Below are positions 5,645 through 12,623 of a stretch of DNA of 17,760 bases, in pieces. The position numbers and the translations under genes were made by a program. Below the pieces are notes generated by a model that was given only the letters and a program-made list of their open reading frames with translations, did not search any database and had not been told where the DNA came from. Source of the stretch: Alphaproteobacteria bacterium (GTDB lineage: Bacteria > Pseudomonadota > Alphaproteobacteria > Rickettsiales > UBA998); NCBI GenBank assembly GCA_021730835.1, contig JAKFYP010000222.1:1-17760 (forward strand). The letters are read 5' to 3'. Numbering within the stretch: the first letter of the stretch is position 1; every line of letters starts with the position of its first letter.

Positions 5645-7765
5645 ATGCGCCCTGAGGAACTTTATCCATTATTTGCGGAACTGGCGAGCCTTCCCGGCGT
5701 CGGCAAGACGATGGAGAAGAGCCTGAGCCGCTTGCTGGCCCGTCCGGCGGAGGCACAGGAGGAGATACCGCCGCGCATTCGTGAATTACTGTTTCACCTA
5801 CCTGTCGGCTTGCTGGACCGGACATATTCCCCACCGTTGTCAATGGTAGAGTCCGGGCGCGTCATTAGCGTGCGGGTGAAGGTAACGGCGCATCGCCCGC
5901 CGCCGCCGCGCTCGCGTGCGCCTTATCGTATTCTGTGCGAGAACCGGACCGGCACGCTGCTGGTGGTCTATTTCCGGGGCGATCCCGGCTGGATGCAAAA
6001 GAAATTTCCGGTCGGCTCGGAAGTGGCGCTGAGTGGCCGGGCGGAAATCTATGACGGGCAGGCCCAGATGGCGCACCCGGATATGGTGCTGGCCGGGGAT
6101 CAACTGGGCAGTTTGTTGCGCATGGAGCCGGTCTATCCGTTAAGCGCCGGGCTGACTTCGCGGCGTCTGGGCCAGTGGGCGGCTCAGGTATTGCAAAAAA
6201 TACCGGTATTACCCGAATGGCATGACGGGGGTTGGGTTGCAGCGCAAGGGTTTCCGGCGTGGAAAGCGGCGCTTTTCGCCGCGCATCACCCGGCCGGTCT
6301 GGCGGATATGGAGCCATCCTCTCCCGCCCGTGCCCGCCTTGCCGCCGATGAGGCGCTGGCCGATCAGTTAACGCGGGCGCTGGTCAGGCAACGCCTCAAA
6401 ACCATACCCGGCCATGCGATTGACAGCCTGACGGACGGCATGGCGGCAAACCTGTTGCGGGCGTTGCCATTCACCCTGACGGAAGGCCAGAAGGAGGCGC
6501 TGGTGCATATTCGTGCCGATATGGCGGGCGGCGAGCGTATGCTGCGATTATTGCAGGGCGATGTCGGCAGCGGCAAGACGGTGGTGGCCTTGCTTGCCAT
6601 GCTGGATGCGGCGGATGCGGGTTTCTCTGCGGCCCTGATGGCTCCGACCGAATTGCTGGCGCGTCAGCATTACCGCAGTTTCTGCACGCTGCTGGAGGGA
6701 AGCGGGGTTGAAGTCGGGTTGATTACCGGCAGTATGAAGGCGGCGGAGCGCAGGCAGATGGAGCAACGCATCGCCGACGGGGAAATCCGGCTGGTTATCG
6801 GTACGCATGCGCTGTTCATGGGGCAGGCGGGATTGCCGGAACTGGCGCTGGCGGTGATTGACGAGCAACACCGTTTTGGCGTGGCGCAACGTATGGCGCT
6901 GGCGGAAAAAGGCAACCGGCCTCATATCCTGCTGATGAGCGCCACGCCGATTCCGCGCAGCCTGATGCTGGCGCTGCACGGTGATCTTGACGTTTCCACC
7001 CTGCGGGAAAAACCGGCGGGCAGGCAGGAAATCACCACCAGCGTGTTGCCGCTGACGCGCCTTGATGAAGTCGTGGCAGCCGTGGAGCGGGCGGTGGGGA
7101 GTGGGGCAAAAGTGTATTGGCTCTGCCCGCAGGTTGAGGAAAGCGCGGATGGCGGTACGGCGCAGGCGACCGAGGAGCGTCATGCCATGCTGCAAACCCT
7201 GTTCGGCGAGCGGGTCGGCATGGCGCATGGCCGGATGAAGGCGGCGGAGCGCGACCGGGCAATGCAGGGTTTTGCCGGGGATACTTACGATATCCTTGTG
7301 GCGACGACAGTGATTGAGGTCGGGATGGATGTCCCCGGCGCGACCGTGATGGTCATCGAGAACGCCGAGCGGTTCGGGCTGGCCCAGCTACACCAGTTGC
7401 GCGGGCGGGTCGGGCGCTCGGACAGGCCGTCCTACTGCCTGCTGCTTTACCATCCCGATTGCACGGAGAATGCCATTGCCCGGCTGAAGATCATCCGCAA
7501 CCAGCCCGACGGGTTCGCTATCGCCGAGGAGGATTTGCGCCTGCGCGGCGGCGGCGACCAGTTCGGCACGCGCCAGAGCGGCCTGCCGGATTACCGGTTT
7601 ATCAACCTGTATCATCACCGGGAGATTGTGGCGGCGATGCGCGATGAGGCGCACCGCATGCTGGAGCGCGACCCGCATCTGGTTTCTCCGCGAGGTCAGG
7701 CCCTGCGCATCCTGCTCTATCTGTTCGGTTACGAGCATAGCTTGCGCTGGCTGGAGAGAGCGTAA
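5645..7765 (+). CDS. recG: ATP-dependent DNA helicase RecG
   Basis: This 706-residue helicase reverses stalled replication forks and migrates branched DNA during recombinational repair. The N-terminal wedge/OB domain (about residues 1-265, starting MRPEELYPLFAELASLPGVG) precedes two helicase lobes. Walker A is GDVGSGKT at 305-312 (Lys311). The Walker B box reads DEQH at 406-409, as usual for RecG. Motif III (MSATPIPRS) and motif VI (HQLRGRVGRS) are intact, and the C-terminal RecG segment with RGGGDQFGTRQSG is complete. Length is normal. The ATG at 5645 matches the conserved N-terminus, although no Shine-Dalgarno sequence is visible. The gene is convergent with the unrecognised reverse-strand gene; their stops are about 9 bp apart. 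Confidence 0.97.
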   Translation: MRPEELYPLFAELASLPGVGKTMEKSLSRLLARPAEAQEEIPPRIRELLFHLPVGLLDRTYSPPLSMVESGRVISVRVKVTAHRPPPPRSRAPYRILCENRTGTLLVVYFRGDPGWMQKKFPVGSEVALSGRAEIYDGQAQMAHPDMVLAGDQLGSLLRMEPVYPLSAGLTSRRLGQWAAQVLQKIPVLPEWHDGGWVAAQGFPAWKAALFAAHHPAGLADMEPSSPARARLAADEALADQLTRALVRQRLKTIPGHAIDSLTDGMAANLLRALPFTLTEGQKEALVHIRADMAGGERMLRLLQGDVGSGKTVVALLAMLDAADAGFSAALMAPTELLARQHYRSFCTLLEGSGVEVGLITGSMKAAERRQMEQRIADGEIRLVIGTHALFMGQAGLPELALAVIDEQHRFGVAQRMALAEKGNRPHILLMSATPIPRSLMLALHGDLDVSTLREKPAGRQEITTSVLPLTRLDEVVAAVERAVGSGAKVYWLCPQVEESADGGTAQATEERHAMLQTLFGERVGMAHGRMKAAERDRAMQGFAGDTYDILVATTVIEVGMDVPGATVMVIENAERFGLAQLHQLRGRVGRSDRPSYCLLLYHPDCTENAIARLKIIRNQPDGFAIAEEDLRLRGGGDQFGTRQSGLPDYRFINLYHHREIVAAMRDEAHRMLERDPHLVSPRGQALRILLYLFGYEHSLRWLERA

Positions 7766-7768
7766 CAC

Positions 7769-7786
7769 CGGTTTTTAGAAAAACCG
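7769..7786. terminator. Short palindrome at a convergent gene junction
   Basis: CGGTTTTT (7769-7776), AG, AAAAACCG (7779-7786) is a perfect 18-base palindrome between the recG stop and the end of the reverse-strand gene; it overlaps the latter's stop codon. The T-tracts sit inside the stem on both strands rather than after it, so terminator function in either direction is only a guess. Confidence 0.3.
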
Positions 7787-9883
7787 CTGCGGGGCAGGAA
7801 CAAGCCGTTCCGGCGTAAGGGGGTTGTAGGGTGACGTGGCAATCGCATTATCGGGCGTGCCCACTTTCTCAAGTTCTTGCTTCAGCGGCATGCGCCCGAG
7901 CAACTCAGCGTAAATACTGGCGAGCGGTGTATGCTCATTGCCTTCAACCCGTTTGATCCCGGTGGCGATTTCATGCAAATGTTCCTGTTGCAGCGGTGCG
8001 GGCAAGGCCGACAGGGCGGCGGCAGCGTGGCTGTAAAGCTCGTCCATATCCACGGTTTTCACCGAAAACGACGCCATTGATTTGCACAGCAGCCCGACCA
8101 TGAGGAAGGAAGTGCCGATGGCCTGCAACCAGTCGGCCTTGTTCCCTTTGGGGAATGAGTCCGGCAACAGAAGAGCGGTGGCGTTGAGTTCGGTAATCCC
8201 TGAAAAAGCCATTGCATGCTGACGAATGTATTCGACGAACCAGCCTGCGCAGTCCAACGGTTTGCTTAAAGGAGGCTGCGGAGGCATTTCTCCCGGCTCT
8301 TTGCCAATCATCGTCATCACTTTGGCCGATTGCGACAGGTATCCTGACCACTGGCGCAGCGGCTTTTCGTCCTTCCTGCCCGAGAAAGCCAATAGCCCTT
8401 TGGAGACGAATTTAATGGCATCGCTGATGACGGTGGAATGCTCGCTTAACGTCTTGTTCAGCGAAGTAGGCGCGGGTGGGTTCAGATGCGCATCCGGCGC
8501 AGGCAACGACGACGCATCCGGCAATAATGCGCCAAGCTCGGTATTGATTTTTTCCTTAGCTTGCCGCAGCGCCTCCGGGTCATCCTTTTTTTGTTCGCCG
8601 TAGAGCATATTGATCAGGTTGGCGACGAAGCTGCTACCTGCCGATGCGGATTTCATCAGCGCTCCGTCTTCAAAGCTGCGGCGCTGAATACCGGAAGCCA
8701 CGATCAGGAGTTGCCCGATATTGCCGAGCACGCCTCGCACCTTCATCAAATCGAGCGCGTGCGTGCCTTCCATTTTCGGCGTCGCCTTAAATCGGGTCTC
8801 CAGTGCCAGCGAAAGCCGGTGCAGCGCCGCTTCCGGCGGGCCTTGGCAGGCAATGACCAGCGGTGTGGGCGGATGCCCCGCGCCCGGCTGGCTGAGAACG
8901 CGATGCGCAAAACTGCCGGGCAGTTGCGCAAGGGCAGGGGTTTGCCCTTCTTTGGGGTAAAGCGCGATAATGGCGGTCGTGCCGGTATGATCCGCCTCGA
9001 CCCGCTCAATCGGGCTATGGTCGCCCAGGGGTGTAAACACATGCACGCCGCTGGCGATGGAGGCGGCATACGGGCTGCTCAATTCAGGTGCGCTCTCCGC
9101 CTGACCCGCCATGACGCCGATGACATGGGTGGTGGGCTTAAAAATATGCTCATTGGTCCAGCCGTCCCATTTGCGGGCGAGACGCGGGCTGAGTGAGCGA
9201 AAACCCACCAGCGCCCCGGCGGAGGCGGTTGATCCCAGCGACTTGTCAAACAGCAGGCGGCCATAGGAGCCTTCGTTGATCCATTTGCCTTCAGTCATCG
9301 CGGGCAGCAGATGCTTTTGCGTGACAATGTTCAGCCCGATGGCCGCCGCCGTCCAGATTGCCGCTTGCGGCAGATGGTCGATTTCGTGGCGATAGATGGC
9401 GTCGCGTTGCTCGCGGTATTCCCGTGAGCCGATGAGCACATGGTTTTCCTTTGCCCAGATGGCTGCGGCGCGTTCTGCCCCGCGCCTGAAAAGCGGCCCG
9501 AGCACCGGTTCCCCCAGAGAAGCCAGATGGGCCATGAAACCCGGGGCGAAACGCTGCATGGCGATGGCAACCGGAACCGCGCCGATATCGCCGATGGCTT
9601 CCCCGGCAATCCATTCCCTCAGATGGCTTTTACCGTTGCCATGACGATGTTCCTCTCTGTTCCACGGCAGCCACTCATGAGCGGAGACATGCAGATCCTT
9701 GCCGATGTTTTTTTGCGACCAGTTGGCGAGGAACGGGTCAATGAAATCGGTCAGCCCGCAGACGATGGTATGGTTGATGGTATAGGCGATGTCGTCACGG
9801 CGCTGGACAGGCGTTTTCGCCGCCTCGCGCTGGGCGGGCGTCATGGCAGGCGCAAAATCAGGCGTCGCTGATGGGCTATCCAT
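7775..9883 (-). CDS. Large uncharacterised protein with HEIDH motif
   Basis: I do not recognise this protein of 702 residues (ATG at 9883, preceded by AGAGAG), or 710 from a GTG at 9907. No signal peptide is evident. On the 702 numbering, residues about 33-60 and 75-110 are polar to amphipathic. HEIDH at 166-170 fits the HExxH pattern of zinc metallopeptidases and is followed by a hydrophobic helix (about 173-193). Several glycine/alanine-rich hydrophobic stretches follow (about 215-228, 385-398, 589-605). A Pro/Ala-rich linker lies at about 454-474, and a charged C-terminal region ends in PAPQRFF. A third glutamate or histidine zinc ligand cannot be assigned, so peptidase activity is speculation. 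Base composition matches the flanking core genes, so it does not look recently acquired. It faces away from dapE and shares with it a 98-122 bp intergenic region holding a Fur-like box. It may be a lineage-restricted protein. Confidence 0.8.
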   Translation of the reverse strand: MDSPSATPDFAPAMTPAQREAAKTPVQRRDDIAYTINHTIVCGLTDFIDPFLANWSQKNIGKDLHVSAHEWLPWNREEHRHGNGKSHLREWIAGEAIGDIGAVPVAIAMQRFAPGFMAHLASLGEPVLGPLFRRGAERAAAIWAKENHVLIGSREYREQRDAIYRHEIDHLPQAAIWTAAAIGLNIVTQKHLLPAMTEGKWINEGSYGRLLFDKSLGSTASAGALVGFRSLSPRLARKWDGWTNEHIFKPTTHVIGVMAGQAESAPELSSPYAASIASGVHVFTPLGDHSPIERVEADHTGTTAIIALYPKEGQTPALAQLPGSFAHRVLSQPGAGHPPTPLVIACQGPPEAALHRLSLALETRFKATPKMEGTHALDLMKVRGVLGNIGQLLIVASGIQRRSFEDGALMKSASAGSSFVANLINMLYGEQKKDDPEALRQAKEKINTELGALLPDASSLPAPDAHLNPPAPTSLNKTLSEHSTVISDAIKFVSKGLLAFSGRKDEKPLRQWSGYLSQSAKVMTMIGKEPGEMPPQPPLSKPLDCAGWFVEYIRQHAMAFSGITELNATALLLPDSFPKGNKADWLQAIGTSFLMVGLLCKSMASFSVKTVDMDELYSHAAAALSALPAPLQQEHLHEIATGIKRVEGNEHTPLASIYAELLGRMPLKQELEKVGTPDNAIATSPYNPLTPERLVPAPQRFF

Positions 9884-9967
9884 GCGCTCTCTGTTTACAA
9901 GTGACACTATCCTACGATAACTTTAGCATGTTTGCGGGTTTCGCAGTGTGACAGTTTGATGATGTTT

Positions 9968-9995
9968 TTGCGAATGATTCTCATTATTATATTAT
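9968..9995 (+). promoter_or_regulatory. Possible dapE promoter
   Basis: TTGCGA (9968-9973) and TATTAT (9990-9995) are 16 bases apart and would start transcription near 10002, about 4 bases before the dapE ATG. Overlapping alternative -10 boxes (TATTAT at 9985, TTATAT at 9992) make the exact start uncertain. The Fur-like box lies between the -35 and -10 elements. Confidence 0.35.
9970..9988. promoter_or_regulatory. Fur-like operator
   Basis: GCGAATGATTCTCATTATT matches the classical 19-bp Fur consensus GATAATGATAATCATTATC at 14 of 19 positions, including the core halves AATGAT and TCATTAT. It sits inside the putative dapE promoter and 87 bp upstream of the ATG (63 bp from the GTG) of the divergent uncharacterised gene. 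Iron-dependent control of either gene is inferred. Alphaproteobacterial Fur, Mur and Irr sites vary, so the regulator is uncertain. Confidence 0.4.
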
Positions 9996-10005
9996 ATGCA
10001 ATTTC

Positions 10006-11169
10006 ATGAACATACAATCCGATATAAGTGATCCCCTGCCACTGGCCATACTGCTAATGGCCGAGGCCAGCATCAGCCCGCAGGCGGCCGGATGTTACGA
10101 CCTGATGGCTGGCTGGCTGGAGAAGCTGGAATTTCGCGTGCTGCGGCGGCATTTCGAGCCGGGCGGAGAGGCGTTTTACGCGATCCGGCGGGGGAGGGGG
10201 CCGAATCTGTGTTTTGCCGGACATGTGGATGTCGTGCCGCCGGGGCGTGAGAGCGCGTGGCATTCTCCGCCTTTTGTGCCGGAGGTGCGTGAGGGTGTGC
10301 TCTATGGGCGCGGGGCGGAGGATATGAAGGGTGCGATTGCCTGTATGGTGGCGGCGGTAGCCCGGTATCTTGGCGGCGGCCCGGATGATGCCCCCACCCT
10401 CAGTTTTCTGCTGGTGGCCGATGAGGAGAGCGCCGGATACGGTACGCGGGCGATGCTGGAATGGCTGAAGGAGCAGGGTGAAGCGCTACCCGATTTTTGT
10501 CTGGTCGGGGAGCCGACCAACCCGGAATATATCGGGGAGATGGCCAAAACCGGTCGCCGGGGTAGCCTGAATGCTATGCTGACCGTGCGCGGAAAGCAGG
10601 GGCATGTGGCGTACCCGGCGCTGGCCGATAATCCCGTCACCCGGCTGGTTGCCATGCTGCATGCGCTGAAATCAACGCCGATTGATGAGGGGATGGAATT
10701 TTTCCAGTCGAGCAATCTGGAGGTCACGACCATTGATGTCGGCAACCCCGTGACCAATACTATCCCGGCGGAGGCGAAAGCGGCGTTTAATATCCGCTTC
10801 AACGCCCTGCATACCAGCGAGACGATGACGGTCTGGGTGCGCGAGCGCTGTGCATCGGTCGGCGGTGATTATGAGCTGGATATCCGCGTGACGGGAGAAG
10901 CGTTTTTGTCACCGCCGGGTTTATTGTCGCAAGCGCTGCTTGCAGCGGTAGCGGGCGTGACGGGGCATACGCCCCGCCTGACCACGGATGGCGGCACATC
11001 GGATGCGCGGTTTATCAGGGAGTATTGCCCGGTGATCGAATTTGGCACGACCAACCGCACGGCGCATCACGTCAACGAATGCGTGCGCGAGAGTAATCTG
11101 CATGCGCTGGCGGATGTCTATACGGAGTTTCTCAGGCAGATGGCGGGGACTTGCAGTGTATCACCCTGA
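10006..11169 (+). CDS. dapE: Succinyl-diaminopimelate desuccinylase
   Basis: This 387-residue M20-family zinc hydrolase splits N-succinyl-LL-diaminopimelate into LL-diaminopimelate and succinate, a step of lysine and peptidoglycan precursor synthesis. The dimetal ligands are visible by analogy with Haemophilus/E. coli DapE: His73 and Asp75 in FAGHVDVVPPG, Asp106 in GRGAEDMKG, Glu140-Glu141 in ADEES, Glu169 in GEPT, and His354 in the motif TAHHVNE. The substrate segments GRRGSL and TDGGTSDARF are present. Length is normal; the last few residues (GTCSVSP) extend slightly past the usual end. The ATG at 10006 fits the conserved N-terminus but has no Shine-Dalgarno sequence, and the nearest promoter predicts almost no leader, so the mRNA may be leaderless. 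A Fur-like box lies at 9970-9988. The gene ends 6 bp from the AT-rich islet. Confidence 0.95.
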   Translation: MNIQSDISDPLPLAILLMAEASISPQAAGCYDLMAGWLEKLEFRVLRRHFEPGGEAFYAIRRGRGPNLCFAGHVDVVPPGRESAWHSPPFVPEVREGVLYGRGAEDMKGAIACMVAAVARYLGGGPDDAPTLSFLLVADEESAGYGTRAMLEWLKEQGEALPDFCLVGEPTNPEYIGEMAKTGRRGSLNAMLTVRGKQGHVAYPALADNPVTRLVAMLHALKSTPIDEGMEFFQSSNLEVTTIDVGNPVTNTIPAEAKAAFNIRFNALHTSETMTVWVRERCASVGGDYELDIRVTGEAFLSPPGLLSQALLAAVAGVTGHTPRLTTDGGTSDARFIREYCPVIEFGTTNRTAHHVNECVRESNLHALADVYTEFLRQMAGTCSVSP

Positions 11170-11175
11170 AATTGT

Positions 11176-11463
11176 TTATTTTGGTAGATCGCCTTTTTCT
11201 CTCAGGTGATTCAGATAATAATCAAGATCATACCTGCACCTTGCCATCTCTAAGGTAATTCGCGGTGTCATTCCCAAATCCTTAGGAATATTACCATTCC
11301 CGCTTTTTTTATCGTGTCGCCATCCAAATTGAGCAATAATATGCCCTTGGTATTTGATAACCGCACGTATATGCGGACCCGACTTATCTACTTCGGCTCC
11401 TAATTTCTTTGCTAATGTTTCGGCCTCTTTTCCCAAAAGAGGACTACCCCGTTTTTTTGCCAA
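11176..11463 (-). CDS. Small basic protein, possible HicA-like toxin fold
   Basis: I do not recognise this protein with confidence. The preferred start is a TTG at 11463 (95 residues), because GGAG lies 7 bases upstream at 11471-11474. A longer frame from a TTG at 11484 gives 102 residues. The gene overlaps the end of the 152-residue gene by 20 bp, which suggests translational coupling. The N-terminus is basic (AKKRGSPLL). The middle, SGPHIRAVIKYQGHIIAQFG (residues 28-47), followed by IPKDLGMTPRITLEMARC (59-76), weakly recalls the pattern of HicA toxins: GSH, beta strands, then VPRH and a helix. That would suggest an RNA-binding fold with His31 as a candidate key residue. It is longer than typical HicA (60-80 residues), so the link is speculative. 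It is AT-rich, unlike the neighbouring dapE. Confidence 0.7.
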   Translation of the reverse strand: MAKKRGSPLLGKEAETLAKKLGAEVDKSGPHIRAVIKYQGHIIAQFGWRHDKKSGNGNIPKDLGMTPRITLEMARCRYDLDYYLNHLREKGDLPK

Positions 11464-11902
11464 CGTATTTCTCCAAAGCAGCAAGCTGGCTTTTAGGTCT
11501 TGGCCCCAATTTTTCGGCAGTCTTATATAGTTTATATATCTCTATAACTTCAACCTTTACAGCATTAATTGCCTCGGAAAGCGTCTCCCCAGAAAATGAT
11601 ATTTCAGCTTCTTGAAAAATCCCTAGAAATTCATTCTCTGACAAACATTCTACCGAAATACTATATGGTTTAAGGGTTAAATATCCGTCACGCTCATATG
11701 TTGATACAACTACGCTACATATATTGATTTCTTCTTCTATAAGGTTGGCATCAATTTTAACCCTTAAATTAATTGCTCTGGTGGTGCTAATAACGAAATC
11801 CACCACCTGACTGCGCACATGGGTAAACAAATCCACTACTGGATTATTAGTTGTCCATCGGATATTGTAAGGTTCATCATATATCATATTGTACATAGCC
11901 AT
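11444..11902 (-). CDS. Uncharacterised 152-residue acidic protein, HicB-like tail
   Basis: This 152-residue product is not recognised. It has no signal peptide or membrane segment. The first hundred residues alternate short strands (phrases AINLRVKID, INICSVVVSTYERDGYLTL). Residues 101-126 read ISFSGETLSEAINAVKVEVIEIYKLY, which resembles the 'GDT-EEA-A---' strand-turn-helix seen in HicB-type antitoxins. A short basic C-terminus follows (PRPKSQLAALEKYVGKK). The ATG at 11902 has AGG only 2 bases upstream; the ATG two codons later (11896) is better spaced from it. It begins 9 bp after the 79-residue gene and overlaps the following small basic gene, so the three form a tight operon. An antitoxin role would fit the pairing, but the usual HicB N-terminal fold is not evident. 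Confidence 0.75.
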   Translation of the reverse strand: MAMYNMIYDEPYNIRWTTNNPVVDLFTHVRSQVVDFVISTTRAINLRVKIDANLIEEEINICSVVVSTYERDGYLTLKPYSISVECLSENEFLGIFQEAEISFSGETLSEAINAVKVEVIEIYKLYKTAEKLGPRPKSQLAALEKYVGKKTG

Positions 11903-11911
11903 ACCTAAGCA

Positions 11912-12151
11912 TTATTTTTGAGTCTTTGCCTTCTCCTGTTGAATATCAATAACCAAAGTGCTCTTTATTCCATAATGATCTTCGCCTGAGGTATTTGAAT
12001 GAAGCTTTAGCACATCCATAATTACAGGCTTTATACGTAAAACCGTTCCATTCTCTAATGTAATGACGCTCCAATTTTCTTCCGCTTTTACTACCTTAAT
12101 AGGAACACCATCTTTAGGTGCATCGCTTCCAAGTCTTTTAGCTTTAGTCAT
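11912..12151 (-). CDS. Uncharacterised 79-residue protein of the AT-rich operon
   Basis: From the ATG at 12151 the product has 79 residues. A longer version from 12163 adds MVGK, but 12151 is preferred because its ATG overlaps the stop codon of the upstream frame (ATGA, 12148-12151), a classic coupling arrangement. The sequence has a basic N-terminus (MTKAKRLGSDAPKDGVPIKV) and then a predicted beta-rich core with ENWSVITLENGTVLRIKPVIMDVLKL. Small proteins with 'LEDGTVLRxKxVV' phrases recur in bacterial genomes as far as I remember, without known function. There is no membrane segment or catalytic motif. Its AT-rich codons contrast with the flanking core genes. Confidence 0.7.
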   Translation of the reverse strand: MTKAKRLGSDAPKDGVPIKVVKAEENWSVITLENGTVLRIKPVIMDVLKLHSNTSGEDHYGIKSTLVIDIQQEKAKTQK

Positions 12152-12312
12152 TTTTCCCACCATGTCTTAGCCGCTTTCTTTGTAATATCAGAACGCTGCT
12201 TGTTGGTTAAATCCCCTGCTCTGGCTTTCGCACCAGCCTTACCGTTTCTGGATTTACCAGAAGACGGCTTTGTATTACCTTCAATTTCCCCAGTTGCAAT
12301 TATAGCAAGCAG
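12148..12312 (-). pseudogene. 5'-truncated small KARAxxLT...KKAA protein
   Basis: An open frame of 54 codons runs from 12312 to the stop at 12148-12150, but it has no ATG, GTG or TTG start and is closed upstream by a TGA at 12313-12315. The C-terminal part reads GKAGAKARAGDLTNKQRSDI then TKKAAKTWWEK. This closely resembles the 'GGKARAxxLTPExRxEIAxKAAxxRW' ending of many small uncharacterised bacterial proteins. The coding sense is clear and its stop overlaps the next gene's ATG. I therefore read it as the remnant of the first gene of the operon, with its 5' end lost, or a gene that uses a rare start codon. Neighbouring palindromes suggest rearrangement at this boundary. Confidence 0.55.
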
Positions 12313-12315
12313 TCA

Positions 12316-12623
12316 ATGCCACCCCGCTGACCAGATATGTCCTTGTCGGCTACGAGGCATGTATTATAGCCTCACGCAAGTTTTAGTGCAGAGAACGCGC
12401 ATAAAGTCCCCATAATTTCTCTGCTAAAACAATTATACAACAAAATGGCATGCCACCATATAAAAATGCTATTATTTATATAAACGCTAAAATTTTATGT
12501 TGCACAACTAAAAAAAATCTGAATGGTCTGCCCCGGAAGCCTAATTAATAGGCAAGTGGTGTATATTCGCACCATAGCAGGTAGACAAGAACCATACCAC
12601 ACGAAAGATTAATGAATTAACAA
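12316..12623. other. AT-rich palindrome-rich non-coding stretch
   Basis: This stretch of about 308 bases has no convincing gene, tRNA or rRNA on either strand. It holds a GAGGC/GCCTC hairpin near 12351-12373. On the reverse strand, TATAAT (12363-12368) could be a -10 box for the small operon, though its -35 is poor. It also holds the 12380-12430 inverted repeat, a TGGCATGCCA palindrome near 12447, an A8 run near 12510, and most of the inverted repeat at 12538-12630. It could be the debris of a mobile element, but I cannot identify terminal repeats of a known family. Confidence 0.5.
12380..12430. repeat. Inverted repeat GTTTTAG-CAGAGAA
   Basis: GTTTTAG plus CAGAGAA on the left (12380-12395, interrupted by a 2-base TG bulge) pairs with TTCTCTGCTAAAAC on the right (12417-12430). 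This gives 14 paired bases around a 21-base loop. No T-run follows on either strand, so a terminator is not obvious. It lies upstream of the reverse-strand small operon. Confidence 0.5.

Noticed and set aside
8561..9196. Long forward frame (211 codons) antisense to the ~700-residue gene
   Set aside because: It is a GC-rich shadow of the reverse-strand gene; no ribosome binding site, and the Arg/His/Gly-rich composition is typical of antisense frames.
11176..11484. Longer 102-residue version of the small basic protein from the TTG at 11484
   Set aside because: The TTG at 11484 has no Shine-Dalgarno sequence, while the TTG at 11463 has GGAG at ideal spacing; the longer form is kept only as an alternative.
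12510..12540. Possible insertion-sequence end (TGGTCTGCCCCGG with adjacent A-run)
   Set aside because: It vaguely resembles terminal repeats of some insertion sequences, but no matching opposite end or transposase fragment is found in the window.
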